DNA from: Psychrosphaera haliotis
Lineage (GTDB): Bacteria > Pseudomonadota > Gammaproteobacteria > Enterobacterales > Alteromonadaceae
DNA length: 64,000 bases
NCBI RefSeq assembly: GCF_039523615.1
Contig: NZ_BAAAFQ010000004.1
Span: forward strand, 372,001-436,000
Reading direction: 5' to 3'
Shown piece after piece: positions 9,042 to 17,891 of this stretch. The notes beneath the pieces are model-generated. The model worked only from the letters and a program-made list of their open reading frames with translations, made no database searches and was not told the DNA's origin. How positions within the stretch are numbered: the first letter of the stretch is position 1; every line of letters starts with the position of its first letter. A program made the translations under genes and the position numbers.

Positions 9042-9257
9042 ATGCCAGTAATTAAAGTAAAAGAGAACGAACCGTTTGACGTAGCTCTTCGTCGTTTCAA
9101 GCGTTCATGTGAAAAAGCAGGTATCCTTTCAGAAGTACGTCGTCGTGAGCACTTCGAAAAGCCAACTTGGGCACGTAAGCGTAAGAAAGCAGCTGCGGTT
9201 AAGCGTCACCTTAAAAAAGTGTCACGCGAAAACGCACGTCGTATCAAGCTTTACTAA
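9042..9257 (+). CDS. rpsU: 30S ribosomal protein S21
   Basis: Small-subunit ribosomal protein that supports base pairing between the 16S 3' end and the Shine-Dalgarno sequence. 71 residues, exactly the usual length, starting MPVIKVKENEPFDVALRRFKR and ending in the basic RENARRIKLY. Ribosome site GAGGTG about 9 bases before the ATG. First gene of the macromolecular-synthesis block rpsU-yqeY-dnaG-rpoD, with yqeY 32 bases downstream. Its codon use matches that of a highly expressed gene (cgt, ggt, aaa). Confidence 0.98.
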   Translation: MPVIKVKENEPFDVALRRFKRSCEKAGILSEVRRREHFEKPTWARKRKKAAAVKRHLKKVSRENARRIKLY

Positions 9258-9289
9258 TATTGGTTTAATCTCTCTACGTAAGGAAGCAA

Positions 9290-9736
9290 ATGAGCTTAGT
9301 TACCACGCTTAAAGATGCACAAAAAGATGCAATGCGTAACAAGGATAAAGAACGCCTTGGTACAATTCGTATGGTTTTAGCAGCTGTAAAGCAAAGAGAG
9401 ATTGACGAAAGAATTGAACTGGACGATGAGCAGGTCATCGCTATTTTAACCAAAATGGTTAAACAGCGTCGTGATTCCCAATCACAATTTGAACAAGCTG
9501 ACCGTCCAGAATTAGCAGCAAAAGAAGCGTCTGAAATTAAAGTAATTGAAGCCTTCATGCCTCAGCCTTTGTCTGAGGAAGAAGTGTCATCTCTTATCGC
9601 GAATGCTATTGAATCTACCTCCGCGTCAGGTATGCAGGATATGGGCAAAGTGATGGCAGAGCTGAAACCTACTTTAACAGGCCGAGCTGACATGGGAAAA
9701 GTCAGTGGTCTTGTGAGAACTTATTTAAATAAGTAG
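9290..9736 (+). CDS. yqeY: GatB/YqeY domain protein
   Basis: Small protein related to the tRNA-binding tail of GatB, the amidotransferase subunit. 148 residues. Starts MSLVTTLKDAQKDAMRNKDK, with KEASEIKVIEAFMPQPLSEEE in the middle and GRADMGKVSGLVRTYLNK at the end, all typical of YqeY. AAGGAAG lies just upstream of the ATG. It sits between rpsU and dnaG as in many Alteromonadales and Vibrio, and a terminator follows directly, so rpsU-yqeY form one transcript while dnaG may start anew. Role in the cell is not established. Confidence 0.92.
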   Translation: MSLVTTLKDAQKDAMRNKDKERLGTIRMVLAAVKQREIDERIELDDEQVIAILTKMVKQRRDSQSQFEQADRPELAAKEASEIKVIEAFMPQPLSEEEVSSLIANAIESTSASGMQDMGKVMAELKPTLTGRADMGKVSGLVRTYLNK

Positions 9737-9755
9737 TCACTACTTTAACTGCTAG

Positions 9756-9786
9756 AAAACCGCTGATTTTTATTAGCGGTTTTTTT
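9756..9786 (+). terminator. Intrinsic terminator after yqeY
   Basis: Stem AAAACCGCT / AGCGGTTTT with a loop of about 10 bases and a run of T to 9786. It separates rpsU-yqeY from dnaG. Confidence 0.85.
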
Positions 9787-9927
9787 ATGCCTGAAAATAA
9801 TTTTCCACCCGGCATTGTTAAAAATGACAGAAAACTAAACCTTCACTATTTCTAACTTTTCATTTTCTTAAATTCACTTTTCTGCAATAATTCCTAATCA
9901 TTTTTTTACTGATATTGAGAGCGCAAA

Positions 9928-11679
9928 TTGGCAGGACGAATTCCAAAAGGTTTTATTGATGATGTAGTCGCTCGAACTGATATTGTTGAGCTAATTGATG
10001 CGAGAGTCCCGCTCAAAAAAGCCGGTAAAAATTATCAAGCCTGTTGCCCTTTCCACAATGAAAAGTCGCCTTCATTCTCCGTGAGTCCAGATAAACAGTT
10101 TTATCATTGTTTTGGCTGCGGAGTGCACGGCAATAGTGTTAGTTTTTTAATGGAGTATGAACAACTTGAGTTTGTCGAAGCAATTGAAGAGTTGGCTCGA
10201 TTAAATTCAATGGATGTGCCTCGAGAACAAACTGGCGGAAAAACCAAACATTATCCAACGGTCAGTAAAGAGCAGAAACAATCTGATTATGACACCATGG
10301 AAAATGCCGCTCGCTTTTTTCAGCACAAGCTCAAACACGATGAAAATAGCCCTGGTGCCATTGAATATCTAAAGTCTCGTGGTTTATCGGGTAAAATAGC
10401 GCAACAATATGGTATTGGCTTTGCTCCAGATAAATGGGACTCGGCACTTACTACACTTGGCGCTGCAACCGATGCTAAACAACAACTTCTTGATTTAAAA
10501 ATCCTCACATCAAACGACAAAGGTCGCACTTACGACTTTTTCAGAAACAGAATCATGTTTCCAATTCGTGATAAGCGCGGACGTGTTGTTGGTTTTGGTG
10601 GTCGAGTAATGGATGACAGCACACCAAAATATCTGAACTCCCCTGAAACGAGAATATTTCATAAAGGTCGTGAGTTATACGGTTTTCACCAGGCCAAACA
10701 AGCCAATAAAAACCTTGAGCAAGTCATCATTGTTGAAGGTTATATGGACGTTGTGTCGCTAGCTCAACAAGGCATTAGTTATGCGGTTGCCGCGTTAGGT
10801 ACAGCAACCACACAAGACCATATGCAAATGCTATTCAGGCAAACTCGTAAGGTTATCTGTTGTTATGACGGCGACAGAGCTGGCCGCGATGCTGCTTGGC
10901 GAGCATTAGAAAATGCATTGCCACAGCTAAAAGATGGCGTTGATTTGCGTTTTTGCTTCTTACCAGACGGCGAAGATCCAGATACTATGGTTCAGCAGGA
11001 AGGTAAAGAGGCCTTTGAGCAAAGACTTAAAGAATCTACGCCGTTAATTGAGTATTTTTTTGAACACTTTGTTGGGCAACTTGATTTGACCGATGATGCA
11101 GGGAAATCTGCCCTACTAGCTCAAGCTAAACCATTAATTTCACTTATTCCTAGCGACTATTACAAAGAAGCTTTATTGGCTAAATTAGCTCGTTTAGTCG
11201 GTAAGCAAGTAGACCAAATTAAAATCGCTTCTCGCTCTCCTGTAGCAGAAGTTAAGCAACGACAAACAGAATTCCAAATTACACCTATGCGTCGCGCCAT
11301 AGGACTTATGTTGCAGCATCCTAACTTAGCGTCGGAAATTCCATTTATTCCAGCACTTGCCAACGCTGAATTACCTGGTTTTGATCTATTTGTTCGCATT
11401 CAGAAAAATATAGTTGATGAGCCTAATTTGTCTTCACCTGTATTATTGGAACGTTTTCGAGAGTCAAAAGAGTACCGTTTTTTAGCTCAACTGGTTGTAT
11501 GGGACCATCAAATCAATGATGAGAACTTAAGTGCAGAATTTACTGAAACGTTTAAATCCTTACAAGATAGCTACTTAGAAAAACGTCTTGAAGGTTTGCT
11601 AATAAAATTCAAAACCGGCCAACTAGATGCCACAGAAAAAGCGGAATATGTCGCTTTAATGTCTGCACTAAAAAATTAA
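9928..11679 (+). CDS. dnaG: DNA primase
   Basis: Makes RNA primers at the replication fork with DnaB helicase. 583 residues, normal for the family. The start is TTG 9928 (MAGRIPKGFIDDVVARTDIV), preceded by GAGAG; no ATG fits the conserved N-terminus. The zinc ribbon is at about residues 39-65 (CCPFH and CFGCG). The RNA polymerase core holds FRNRIMFPIRD and GFGGRV; the Toprim motifs are VEGYMDVV near residues 268-275 and YDGDRAGRDA near 312-321. The C-terminal helicase-binding domain follows. A terminator upstream and 203 bases before rpoD suggest internal promoters on either side. Confidence 0.97.
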   Translation: MAGRIPKGFIDDVVARTDIVELIDARVPLKKAGKNYQACCPFHNEKSPSFSVSPDKQFYHCFGCGVHGNSVSFLMEYEQLEFVEAIEELARLNSMDVPREQTGGKTKHYPTVSKEQKQSDYDTMENAARFFQHKLKHDENSPGAIEYLKSRGLSGKIAQQYGIGFAPDKWDSALTTLGAATDAKQQLLDLKILTSNDKGRTYDFFRNRIMFPIRDKRGRVVGFGGRVMDDSTPKYLNSPETRIFHKGRELYGFHQAKQANKNLEQVIIVEGYMDVVSLAQQGISYAVAALGTATTQDHMQMLFRQTRKVICCYDGDRAGRDAAWRALENALPQLKDGVDLRFCFLPDGEDPDTMVQQEGKEAFEQRLKESTPLIEYFFEHFVGQLDLTDDAGKSALLAQAKPLISLIPSDYYKEALLAKLARLVGKQVDQIKIASRSPVAEVKQRQTEFQITPMRRAIGLMLQHPNLASEIPFIPALANAELPGFDLFVRIQKNIVDEPNLSSPVLLERFRESKEYRFLAQLVVWDHQINDENLSAEFTETFKSLQDSYLEKRLEGLLIKFKTGQLDATEKAEYVALMSALKN

Positions 11680-11754
11680 AATCGCCATGTGATATTCCAA
11701 ACTCTAGGCTACACTTGCTGTTGAGAATATTTAGTCTTGGTAACCTTTATTTCA

Positions 11755-11783
11755 TAGCCAGACAGACATTCTGCTGTTATAAT
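11755..11783 (+). promoter_or_regulatory. Probable rpoD promoter
   Basis: TAGCCA at 11755-11760 and a consensus TATAAT at 11778-11783, spacing exactly 17, about 100 bases before rpoD. It overlaps a LexA-like site at 11774-11789. Confidence 0.6.
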
Positions 11784-11789
11784 ATGCAG
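11774..11789. promoter_or_regulatory. Candidate LexA (SOS) box over the rpoD -10 element
   Basis: CTGTTATAATATGCAG fits CTG-N10-CAG with an AT-rich centre; the inner right half is GCAG instead of ACAG. It covers the -10 hexamer of the probable rpoD promoter, where a repressor would block polymerase. The E. coli rpsU-dnaG-rpoD operon is known to carry LexA control. Confidence 0.4.
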
Positions 11790-11882
11790 TTCGATTTTTC
11801 CGTGCTTGGTACAAAGTAACCAACTAACGGGAATTTCATTTCCAGAATTTGATGTTCAACTAGTAGGTGGAAGATAATCTGT

Positions 11883-13721
11883 ATGGAGCAAACTCCTCAG
11901 TCTCAATTAAAACTTCTTATAATTAAAGGTCGCGAGCAAGGTTATTTAACCTTTGCTGAAGTTAACGATCACCTTCCACAGGATATGATCGATGCCGATC
12001 AGGTCGAAGACATCATTCAGATGATCAACGACATGGGTATCAAAGTGTGTGAAACACCACCTGATGCCGACGAATTATTAATGCAAGAGCAAACCAGCGA
12101 CGACGAAGTTGTTGAAGCGGCCGCTGCTGCACTAGCAACTGTAGAAAAAGAAATCGGTCGTACAACTGACCCAGTGCGCATGTACATGCGTGAAATGGGT
12201 ACGGTTGAGCTTCTAACTCGTGAAGGCGAAATTGAAATCGCTAAACGTATAGAAGATGGTATCTACACTGTTCAATCTTCTGTTGCAGAGTACCCTCAAG
12301 CTATTAGCTACTTATTGGACCAATGGGACCAATATGAAGCTGAAGAAATCCGCTTAAGTGACATCATTAACGGCTTCTTAGATCCAAACGAAGACGATGT
12401 AGCACCTGCTGCCACTCACGTTGGCTCAGAATTAACCGATGAACAGCTTGCTGATGAAGACGGTGATAATGAAGAAGACGACGATGAAGATGAAGAAGAA
12501 GTAGATACAGGTCCAGATCCTGAAGAAGCTCGTGAACATTTTGTTGAGTTACGTCGTCTATATGATGAGTCTACGGTTTCTATCAATGAATTAGGCCGTG
12601 CACATCCAGATACGCAAGAAAAAATTGCGGCACTTGGTGAACATTTCCGCCTATTTAAACTAATTCCAAAGCAGTTTGACCGTTTAGTTAAAAACATGCG
12701 TGACATGATGGATAGAGTTCGTATTCAAGAACGCCTTATCATGAAACACTGTTGTGAATATGCCAAATTACCTAAAAAAGATTTCGTAAAAATCTTCCCA
12801 GGTAACGAAGCAAAAACTTCTTGGTTAGACCTGCTGCAACGCGGTGGCGACTCAGTAGCTAAAAAGCTAATTGACGTTGATATTGAAATTCGTCGCAGCA
12901 TTTCAAAGTTAAGAGACATTGAAGCGGAAACACGCCTTAATGTTGAAGCGATTAAAGACATCAACCGTCGCATGTCAATCGGTGAAGCAAAAGCTCGTCG
13001 TGCGAAAAAAGAAATGGTTGAAGCCAACTTACGTTTGGTAATCTCAATTGCTAAAAAGTATACAAACCGTGGTTTACAGTTCTTGGATCTAATTCAAGAA
13101 GGTAACATTGGCCTTATGAAGGCTGTTGATAAATTTGAATACCGTCGTGGTTATAAGTTCTCAACTTATGCAACGTGGTGGATTCGTCAGGCTATCACTC
13201 GTTCAATTGCTGACCAAGCAAGAACGATCCGTATTCCAGTACACATGATAGAGACAATCAACAAGTTAAACCGTATATCTCGTCAAATGCTTCAAGAAAT
13301 GGGTCGCGAGCCTACTCCTGAAGAATTAGCAGAGCGTATGGTTATGCCTGAAGATAAAATCCGTAAAGTACTTAAGATTGCAAAAGAGCCAATCTCAATG
13401 GAAACACCAATTGGTGACGATGAAGATTCGCACTTAGGTGATTTCATTGAAGATACTACTATTTCTTCACCGGTAGATACAACTACATCGGAAGGCCTGC
13501 AAAACGCCACTCGTGACGTTCTATCTGGCCTTACAGCTCGTGAAGCTAAAGTACTACGTATGCGTTTCGGTATTGATATGAATACAGACCACACGTTAGA
13601 AGAAGTAGGCAAGCAGTTTGACGTTACACGTGAGCGTATTCGTCAGATTGAAGCAAAAGCGTTACGTAAATTACGTCACCCTTCTCGCTCTGAGCCACTT
13701 AAGACATTCTTAGACGAATAG
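11883..13721 (+). CDS. rpoD: RNA polymerase primary sigma factor sigma70
   Basis: Housekeeping sigma factor. 612 residues, E. coli-like in length. Region 1.1 opens MEQTPQSQLKLLIIKGREQGYLTFAEVNDHLP; region 1.2 holds DPVRMYMREMG. A very acidic stretch rich in Asp/Glu at about residues 190-215 lies in the non-conserved region. Region 2 has NLRLVISIAKKYTNRGLQF and the -10 melting segment YKFSTYATWWIRQAI. Region 4.2 has LEEVGKQFDVTRERIRQIEA for -35 recognition. Followed by an intrinsic terminator and convergent rraB. It would direct most genes here; the two sigma54-type promoters described separately would not use it. Confidence 0.98.
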   Translation: MEQTPQSQLKLLIIKGREQGYLTFAEVNDHLPQDMIDADQVEDIIQMINDMGIKVCETPPDADELLMQEQTSDDEVVEAAAAALATVEKEIGRTTDPVRMYMREMGTVELLTREGEIEIAKRIEDGIYTVQSSVAEYPQAISYLLDQWDQYEAEEIRLSDIINGFLDPNEDDVAPAATHVGSELTDEQLADEDGDNEEDDDEDEEEVDTGPDPEEAREHFVELRRLYDESTVSINELGRAHPDTQEKIAALGEHFRLFKLIPKQFDRLVKNMRDMMDRVRIQERLIMKHCCEYAKLPKKDFVKIFPGNEAKTSWLDLLQRGGDSVAKKLIDVDIEIRRSISKLRDIEAETRLNVEAIKDINRRMSIGEAKARRAKKEMVEANLRLVISIAKKYTNRGLQFLDLIQEGNIGLMKAVDKFEYRRGYKFSTYATWWIRQAITRSIADQARTIRIPVHMIETINKLNRISRQMLQEMGREPTPEELAERMVMPEDKIRKVLKIAKEPISMETPIGDDEDSHLGDFIEDTTISSPVDTTTSEGLQNATRDVLSGLTAREAKVLRMRFGIDMNTDHTLEEVGKQFDVTRERIRQIEAKALRKLRHPSRSEPLKTFLDE

Positions 13722-13746
13722 TCTTAACCGCTCTTATAATATTGAA

Positions 13747-13771
13747 AAGGCCTGCATCTGCAGGCTTTTTT
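13747..13771 (+). terminator. Intrinsic terminator after rpoD
   Basis: Stem GCCTGCA / TGCAGGC with a tight loop, then a T-run (13766-13771). Confidence 0.85.
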
Positions 13772-13828
13772 ATTGCTCAAAATAAAACATTCTTGCGGTA
13801 ATTGTAAAACTCAGCAAAATTAAGGCAC

Positions 13829-13862
13829 AAAAAAAGCCGATTCCGTTAAGGTAATCAGCTTC
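13829..13862 (-). terminator. Intrinsic terminator after rraB
   Basis: On the minus strand AAGCTGATT pairs with AATCGGCTT (one G-T pair), loop about 10 bases, followed by a run of seven T. It ends the plsC-rraB transcript. Confidence 0.8.
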
Positions 13863-13880
13863 TTTCATTTAGTGGTTTTA

Positions 13881-14222
13881 CTACTCTTCGAAGTGAGTGC
13901 CCCAACCATCGTACTCTAAGTTGTTTGCTTCGGCGTATGCCACCATTTCTTCAACTTCTTCATTAATAATAACTTCATCTAAAGGGCATTCAGTATCAAT
14001 ATCAAAACAAAATACAAGTAAACCATCTTCAGTCTCTACTTGTTCTAGCTCTGATACATCCCAACCTTTTAAAAATGCTTCTTGCTGCGCTTTGTCAGCA
14101 ATCTCATTATTTTCCGCTACAAAATGATGTTCAATACCATACATTGCTTCTGTATTCGAACCATCTTCAATAAGTTGCTCTATGATGTCATTGCTAAATT
14201 CTTGCCAATCAACCGATTCCAT
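13881..14222 (-). CDS. rraB: Regulator of ribonuclease E activity B (RraB)
   Basis: Small acidic protein that in E. coli binds RNase E and inhibits mRNA decay. 113 residues, slightly shorter than E. coli RraB. The family end LEYDGWGTHFEE is clear, as are FVAENNEIADKAQQEAFLKGWDV and the acidic DTECPLDEVIINEEVEEM. Its ATG is 2 bases after the plsC stop, so it is in an operon with plsC. A strong terminator follows. An effect on RNase E is family knowledge, not visible here. Confidence 0.88.
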   Translation of the reverse strand: MESVDWQEFSNDIIEQLIEDGSNTEAMYGIEHHFVAENNEIADKAQQEAFLKGWDVSELEQVETEDGLLVFCFDIDTECPLDEVIINEEVEEMVAYAEANNLEYDGWGTHFEE

Positions 14223-14224
14223 TA

Positions 14225-14971
14225 TTAACCTTTTTGTACTGTTTCTTCTGATTGTGGAATATAGCCTAATTCTGCATTTAATTCGTCAATTTTTTTAGCC
14301 ATTATTTCGCGAACTTCTTCCGCTTTCTGTCTAATATATTGTTTTTCATCACTTTCAATAGTCACTGGATCTAAATACTCAATTATAACTTTGCCATTGT
14401 TCCAACGATTCATTTTAATTCTCTCGTGTGTGCTACTAATTGCAACCGGCACCATAGGTACACCAGCCATAAATGCTGTATAAAAGGCGCCTGTTTTAAA
14501 CTTCATTAAACCACGACCTCTTGAGCGAGTTCCTTCAGGGAAAAGCCATACCGATATCTTTTTATCACGAATTTTCTGAGCCGCTTGACCTATCGTACCG
14601 TGTGCTTTTGTTTTATTGGCACGGTCAATAAGAATGTTGCCTGACAACCAGTATACTTGCCCAAAAAATGGCATCCACTTCAGGCTCTTTTTACCAACAC
14701 TTACCGTCCCCTTTCGAACGCCATTAGAAGCGGTGAAAATATCCCATGTATTCTGATGATTGCCTATGTAGACCACTGGTTCATCTACAATTCGTTCTTG
14801 CCCGCGAATAACAATTTCAAGTCCCAACATTTTCGCAAACGAACCATAAACTCTTGCAACCATATGAACGTTATTACGCTGAAACGGTCTAACAATAAGA
14901 TATAAAAGAAGAAATGCTGTCGATAGAATAAAGAAAACACCTAATAATAACGTACGTAAAATAGCCAGCAC
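14225..14971 (-). CDS. plsC: 1-acyl-sn-glycerol-3-phosphate acyltransferase
   Basis: Membrane enzyme that acylates lysophosphatidic acid to phosphatidic acid, the step after PlsY. 248 residues. A hydrophobic N-terminal helix lies at about residues 4-28. The catalytic HX4D motif appears as NHQNTWD near residues 71-77, and the substrate-binding FPEGTRSRGRG near 144-154. VPMVPVAISSTH is a further family block. Upstream gene of a two-gene unit with rraB. A general PlsC/LPLAT assignment is firm; exact acyl donor is unknown. Confidence 0.93.
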   Translation of the reverse strand: MLAILRTLLLGVFFILSTAFLLLYLIVRPFQRNNVHMVARVYGSFAKMLGLEIVIRGQERIVDEPVVYIGNHQNTWDIFTASNGVRKGTVSVGKKSLKWMPFFGQVYWLSGNILIDRANKTKAHGTIGQAAQKIRDKKISVWLFPEGTRSRGRGLMKFKTGAFYTAFMAGVPMVPVAISSTHERIKMNRWNNGKVIIEYLDPVTIESDEKQYIRQKAEEVREIMAKKIDELNAELGYIPQSEETVQKG

Positions 14972-15093
14972 AAATACAACTCCAAATATTTAAAGGCGCA
15001 TTGTAGCAAACTCAGCGAACAGCTGTAAGCTAAAGTTTTGTTAAATATACATGAAAATAAGGTACTTTTAATTGGGAAGAAGCTAGCCGCAGG

Positions 15094-16392
15094 TTAACCT
15101 TGATAGGGAAGTATAACTCTGACCGTTAAGCCTCCACCTTCTCGATTGAATAGCCCGATGTTGCCGTGGTGTGCGTCTGTGATCTCTCGGCACAAAGCAA
15201 GGCCAAGGCCGCTACCACTAGCTTTAGTAGAATAAAACGGTATTAAGGCGTTTGCCATTACGTTTTCTGAAATACCTTTTCCTTTATCCATCACCGAAAT
15301 ACAAGACTCGTTTTGGCGTTGCTCTAGTCTAATACTTACATCTTCAGGCAAAGAGCCTGACTCATGCGCGTTTTTTATAAGGTTGATTAATAGCTGTTCC
15401 AATTGCACCGGATCTGCGTAAACCGTTTGTTTTCCTGCTGATAAGTCAATGAATTGCCACTGCGATTTTAATGTTGCAGTTAAGTGTCCCCAATCAATTG
15501 CTTGAATTTTTGGTTCAGGTAACTTAGCAAACTTTCCGTAACCCTGTACAAAATCACTTAAATGTTGAATGCGTTCATCAATCGTTGAAAATACCCGCGT
15601 CAAACGCTCTTCATTGAGCTTTTCACTAATGATGCCGCCACTGTGAAGCATAGATGATATTGGTCCCAGAGAATTATTTAGCTCGTGACTTATTACTCTA
15701 ATTACCTTTTTCCACACGGCCACTTCTTGGCGGCTCAGTTCTCGTGTCATTTGTTTTAAAATGAATAAAGTGTGCTCTTGATTGTTTAACGAGAACTTCC
15801 CTGTAGACATATGCCACGTTTGTGGTTCGTCTTCATCAAATACAATTGAAAAAAGGCCTTCTTTCTTTTCAGCAATAGCAGCTTCGGCACCTTTAGGGGC
15901 CGTTGTTAATAAGTGCGACAGCAGGTTTCCATCTAATCCTTTTGAGCAGTTAAAAAAACGTCTAGCGGCGATATTACTGAATATAACTTGTTGTTGATCG
16001 TTAACCAGAAATAGTACTTCTGGTGAGCTTTGGGTGATTTTATCAAGCAAGAGTTCCCGTTGATATATCCAGTGCTTCTCTTCCCTCAGTTGCAGCGCTG
16101 TGCTGTTGTATAGTGAACACAATTTACCTAGTTCATCTTCATTCTGATAAGACAGTGTTGTTGCGTATTCGCCATCTTTTAAATTTAACAAACCAAGCTC
16201 TAATGCAGACAACCCTTCTCGGATATCTCTTAACAAATAGCGCGCTAACAAAACACTCATGCTCACTATTGTTATTGCAATGAGTATTCCAATATTTAGG
16301 GATAATCCATCTAACAAGAATAGTGGTATACAACAAATACTGCTGATTAGCGCAACAACTAAAAGTATTTTAGGTAAAACTTTGGTTAGCAT
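15094..16392 (-). CDS. NtrY-like sensor histidine kinase
   Basis: Membrane sensor kinase, 432 residues, paired with the sigma54-type regulator encoded just upstream. Two membrane helices at about residues 8-27 and 32-52 leave almost no periplasmic part, so it probably senses within the membrane or cytoplasm. A HAMP-like linker follows, then a PAS region around 115-215. The phosphoacceptor is H236 in VISHELNNSLGP (HELNN is the NtrY/NtrB style). Catalytic boxes: NLIKNAHESG, DKGKGIS and GSGLGLALC. The ATG overlaps the regulator stop as TAATG, so the pair is translationally coupled. The signal is unknown; the ABC genes upstream are the likely target. Confidence 0.9.
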   Translation of the reverse strand: MLTKVLPKILLVVALISSICCIPLFLLDGLSLNIGILIAITIVSMSVLLARYLLRDIREGLSALELGLLNLKDGEYATTLSYQNEDELGKLCSLYNSTALQLREEKHWIYQRELLLDKITQSSPEVLFLVNDQQQVIFSNIAARRFFNCSKGLDGNLLSHLLTTAPKGAEAAIAEKKEGLFSIVFDEDEPQTWHMSTGKFSLNNQEHTLFILKQMTRELSRQEVAVWKKVIRVISHELNNSLGPISSMLHSGGIISEKLNEERLTRVFSTIDERIQHLSDFVQGYGKFAKLPEPKIQAIDWGHLTATLKSQWQFIDLSAGKQTVYADPVQLEQLLINLIKNAHESGSLPEDVSIRLEQRQNESCISVMDKGKGISENVMANALIPFYSTKASGSGLGLALCREITDAHHGNIGLFNREGGGLTVRVILPYQG

Positions 16393-17828
16393 TAGTACGG
16401 GATCTCAAATTTATCTAAGCGTCTATACAAAGCTTGCCTACTCAACCCAAATTGACGAGCCACTCGAGCAATCACGCCTTTTTGGTCTCGCATAGCAGCC
16501 TCTAGTGCTTCTTTAGAGACTTCTACATTGACTGCTTTTGAATTACTAGTTTGAGACGCTAAATTAGTTTGCGAGGCTTGATTGGTGTGGCCAGCTATAT
16601 TGGACTGGGAAGCTAGATTGGTTTGAAAAGCTAAGCTCTCTGGAACGCCTAAATTCACCGGTTGGTTAAATGCAAAGTCCACAGCCTCAATGACGCCCTG
16701 CGGCTTCAAAACCGCGACTCTTTTACATGTGTTCTCTAGCTCTCTTACATTTCCTAGCCATTGATGGCTTTTTAACGCATTTTCTGCTGATAGGCTCAAC
16801 TCCCTATCCGGCAAAAAGTGGTGTACCAAAGGCATAATATCGTCTAGTCGCTCTGATAGAGCAGGAACATTAAGCTCAATAACATTAAGTCGATAGTATA
16901 AATCTTCCCTAAAGTCACCTGCTGCAATCGCGTCTAAAAGGTTGCTGTTTGTAGCTGAGATTACTCTGACTTTTGTTTTAATCGTATTTACCGAGCCTAG
17001 GCGTTGAAACTCTCCGGTTTGAATCACTCGTAACAGCTTGGTTTGTCCTGAATATGGTAGGTTGCCAATTTCATCTAAAAATAAGGTACCACCATCGGCT
17101 GCTTCAAATAGCCCTATTCGCTTTTTGTTTGCACCTGTATATGCACCCGCTTCAGCCCCAAACAATTCAGCTTCAATTAAGTCGGCAGGTAACGCACCAC
17201 AATTAACTTTAATAAAGGGTGCATTAGGTACAAGGGAGTTGGCCTGAACGACTTCTGCAATTTTTTCTTTGCCGCTACCGTTAGCACCAGTAATTAATAC
17301 TGAGATATCTGATTTAGCCACTTGAATTGCCATATCAACAATACGCTGCATTGCTGCACTGGCATAAACAAGACCAACACTACTGGCCTTTGACTTTGTG
17401 CAGTCACCAACTGTTTGTTGGCGTATTAACTTCTCTTGCGCTTGGTTCGCCTTACCTAATGCAACTAAATTAGCCACAGTGTTTAAGAGTTTCTGGTCAT
17501 CCCAAGGCTTCGCAATATAGTCCACAGCTCCAGCTTTAACTAACTCAATCGCTTGTTCCAAATCAGTCCAAGCCGTAATTAATATAACCGGAAGGTGCGG
17601 ATCCAAACGGCGAAGTTGGTAAAAGAGCTCTTTGCCTTCTTCACCCGACGTTGTGTCTCCAGTGAAATTCATATCTTGAATAACAAGGGAGACACGCAGT
17701 TGGTTCGCGTATTGTAACGCCTGAAGGGGTGATGTCGTTGCAATGACATCGTAGCCATGAATTTCAAGCAATAAGGACAAGGCTTGTAAAACTGCTGGTG
17801 TATCATCAACGATTAATATTTTGTCCAT
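16392..17828 (-). CDS. Sigma54-dependent Fis-family response regulator
   Basis: Enhancer-binding activator of sigma54 RNA polymerase, 478 residues. The receiver domain covers residues 1-120 with D8/D9, phosphoacceptor D52 and K107. The AAA+ domain spans about 150-385, with Walker A GANGSGKE (181-188), the sigma54-contact loop GAYTGA (228-233, Tyr in place of the usual Phe) and Walker B TLFLDEIG (248-255). A linker of hexapeptide repeats at about 400-430 precedes a Fis-type HTH (VARQFGLSRQALYRRLDKF). Coupled to the kinase at 15094. It most likely binds the palindromes at 22746-22783 and activates the adaptor/ABC operon. Confidence 0.92.
   Translation of the reverse strand: MDKILIVDDTPAVLQALSLLLEIHGYDVIATTSPLQALQYANQLRVSLVIQDMNFTGDTTSGEEGKELFYQLRRLDPHLPVILITAWTDLEQAIELVKAGAVDYIAKPWDDQKLLNTVANLVALGKANQAQEKLIRQQTVGDCTKSKASSVGLVYASAAMQRIVDMAIQVAKSDISVLITGANGSGKEKIAEVVQANSLVPNAPFIKVNCGALPADLIEAELFGAEAGAYTGANKKRIGLFEAADGGTLFLDEIGNLPYSGQTKLLRVIQTGEFQRLGSVNTIKTKVRVISATNSNLLDAIAAGDFREDLYYRLNVIELNVPALSERLDDIMPLVHHFLPDRELSLSAENALKSHQWLGNVRELENTCKRVAVLKPQGVIEAVDFAFNQPVNLGVPESLAFQTNLASQSNIAGHTNQASQTNLASQTSNSKAVNVEVSKEALEAAMRDQKGVIARVARQFGLSRQALYRRLDKFEIPY
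16540..16629 (-). repeat. 18-bp tandem repeat coding a hexapeptide linker
   Basis: Four 18-base units (16558-16629) plus a degenerate fifth (16540-16557), in frame, coding FQTNLA, SQSNIA, GHTNQA, SQTNLA and SQTSNS. It lies between the AAA+ and DNA-binding domains of the response regulator. Confidence 0.8.
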
Positions 17829-17891
17829 TGCCTGCTCATTGCTTGAATATATCCTTTCATTGTTAGTAGTTTAGCCTACCAATTATGGTCA

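Noticed and set aside
9109..9312. Second frame over rpsU (67 codons)
   Set aside because: Shadow of rpsU and of the start of yqeY; both have firm families.
12416..12706. Long antisense frame with a serine run opposite rpoD
   Set aside because: It mirrors the Asp/Glu codons of the sigma70 acidic region; no ribosome site and no family likeness.
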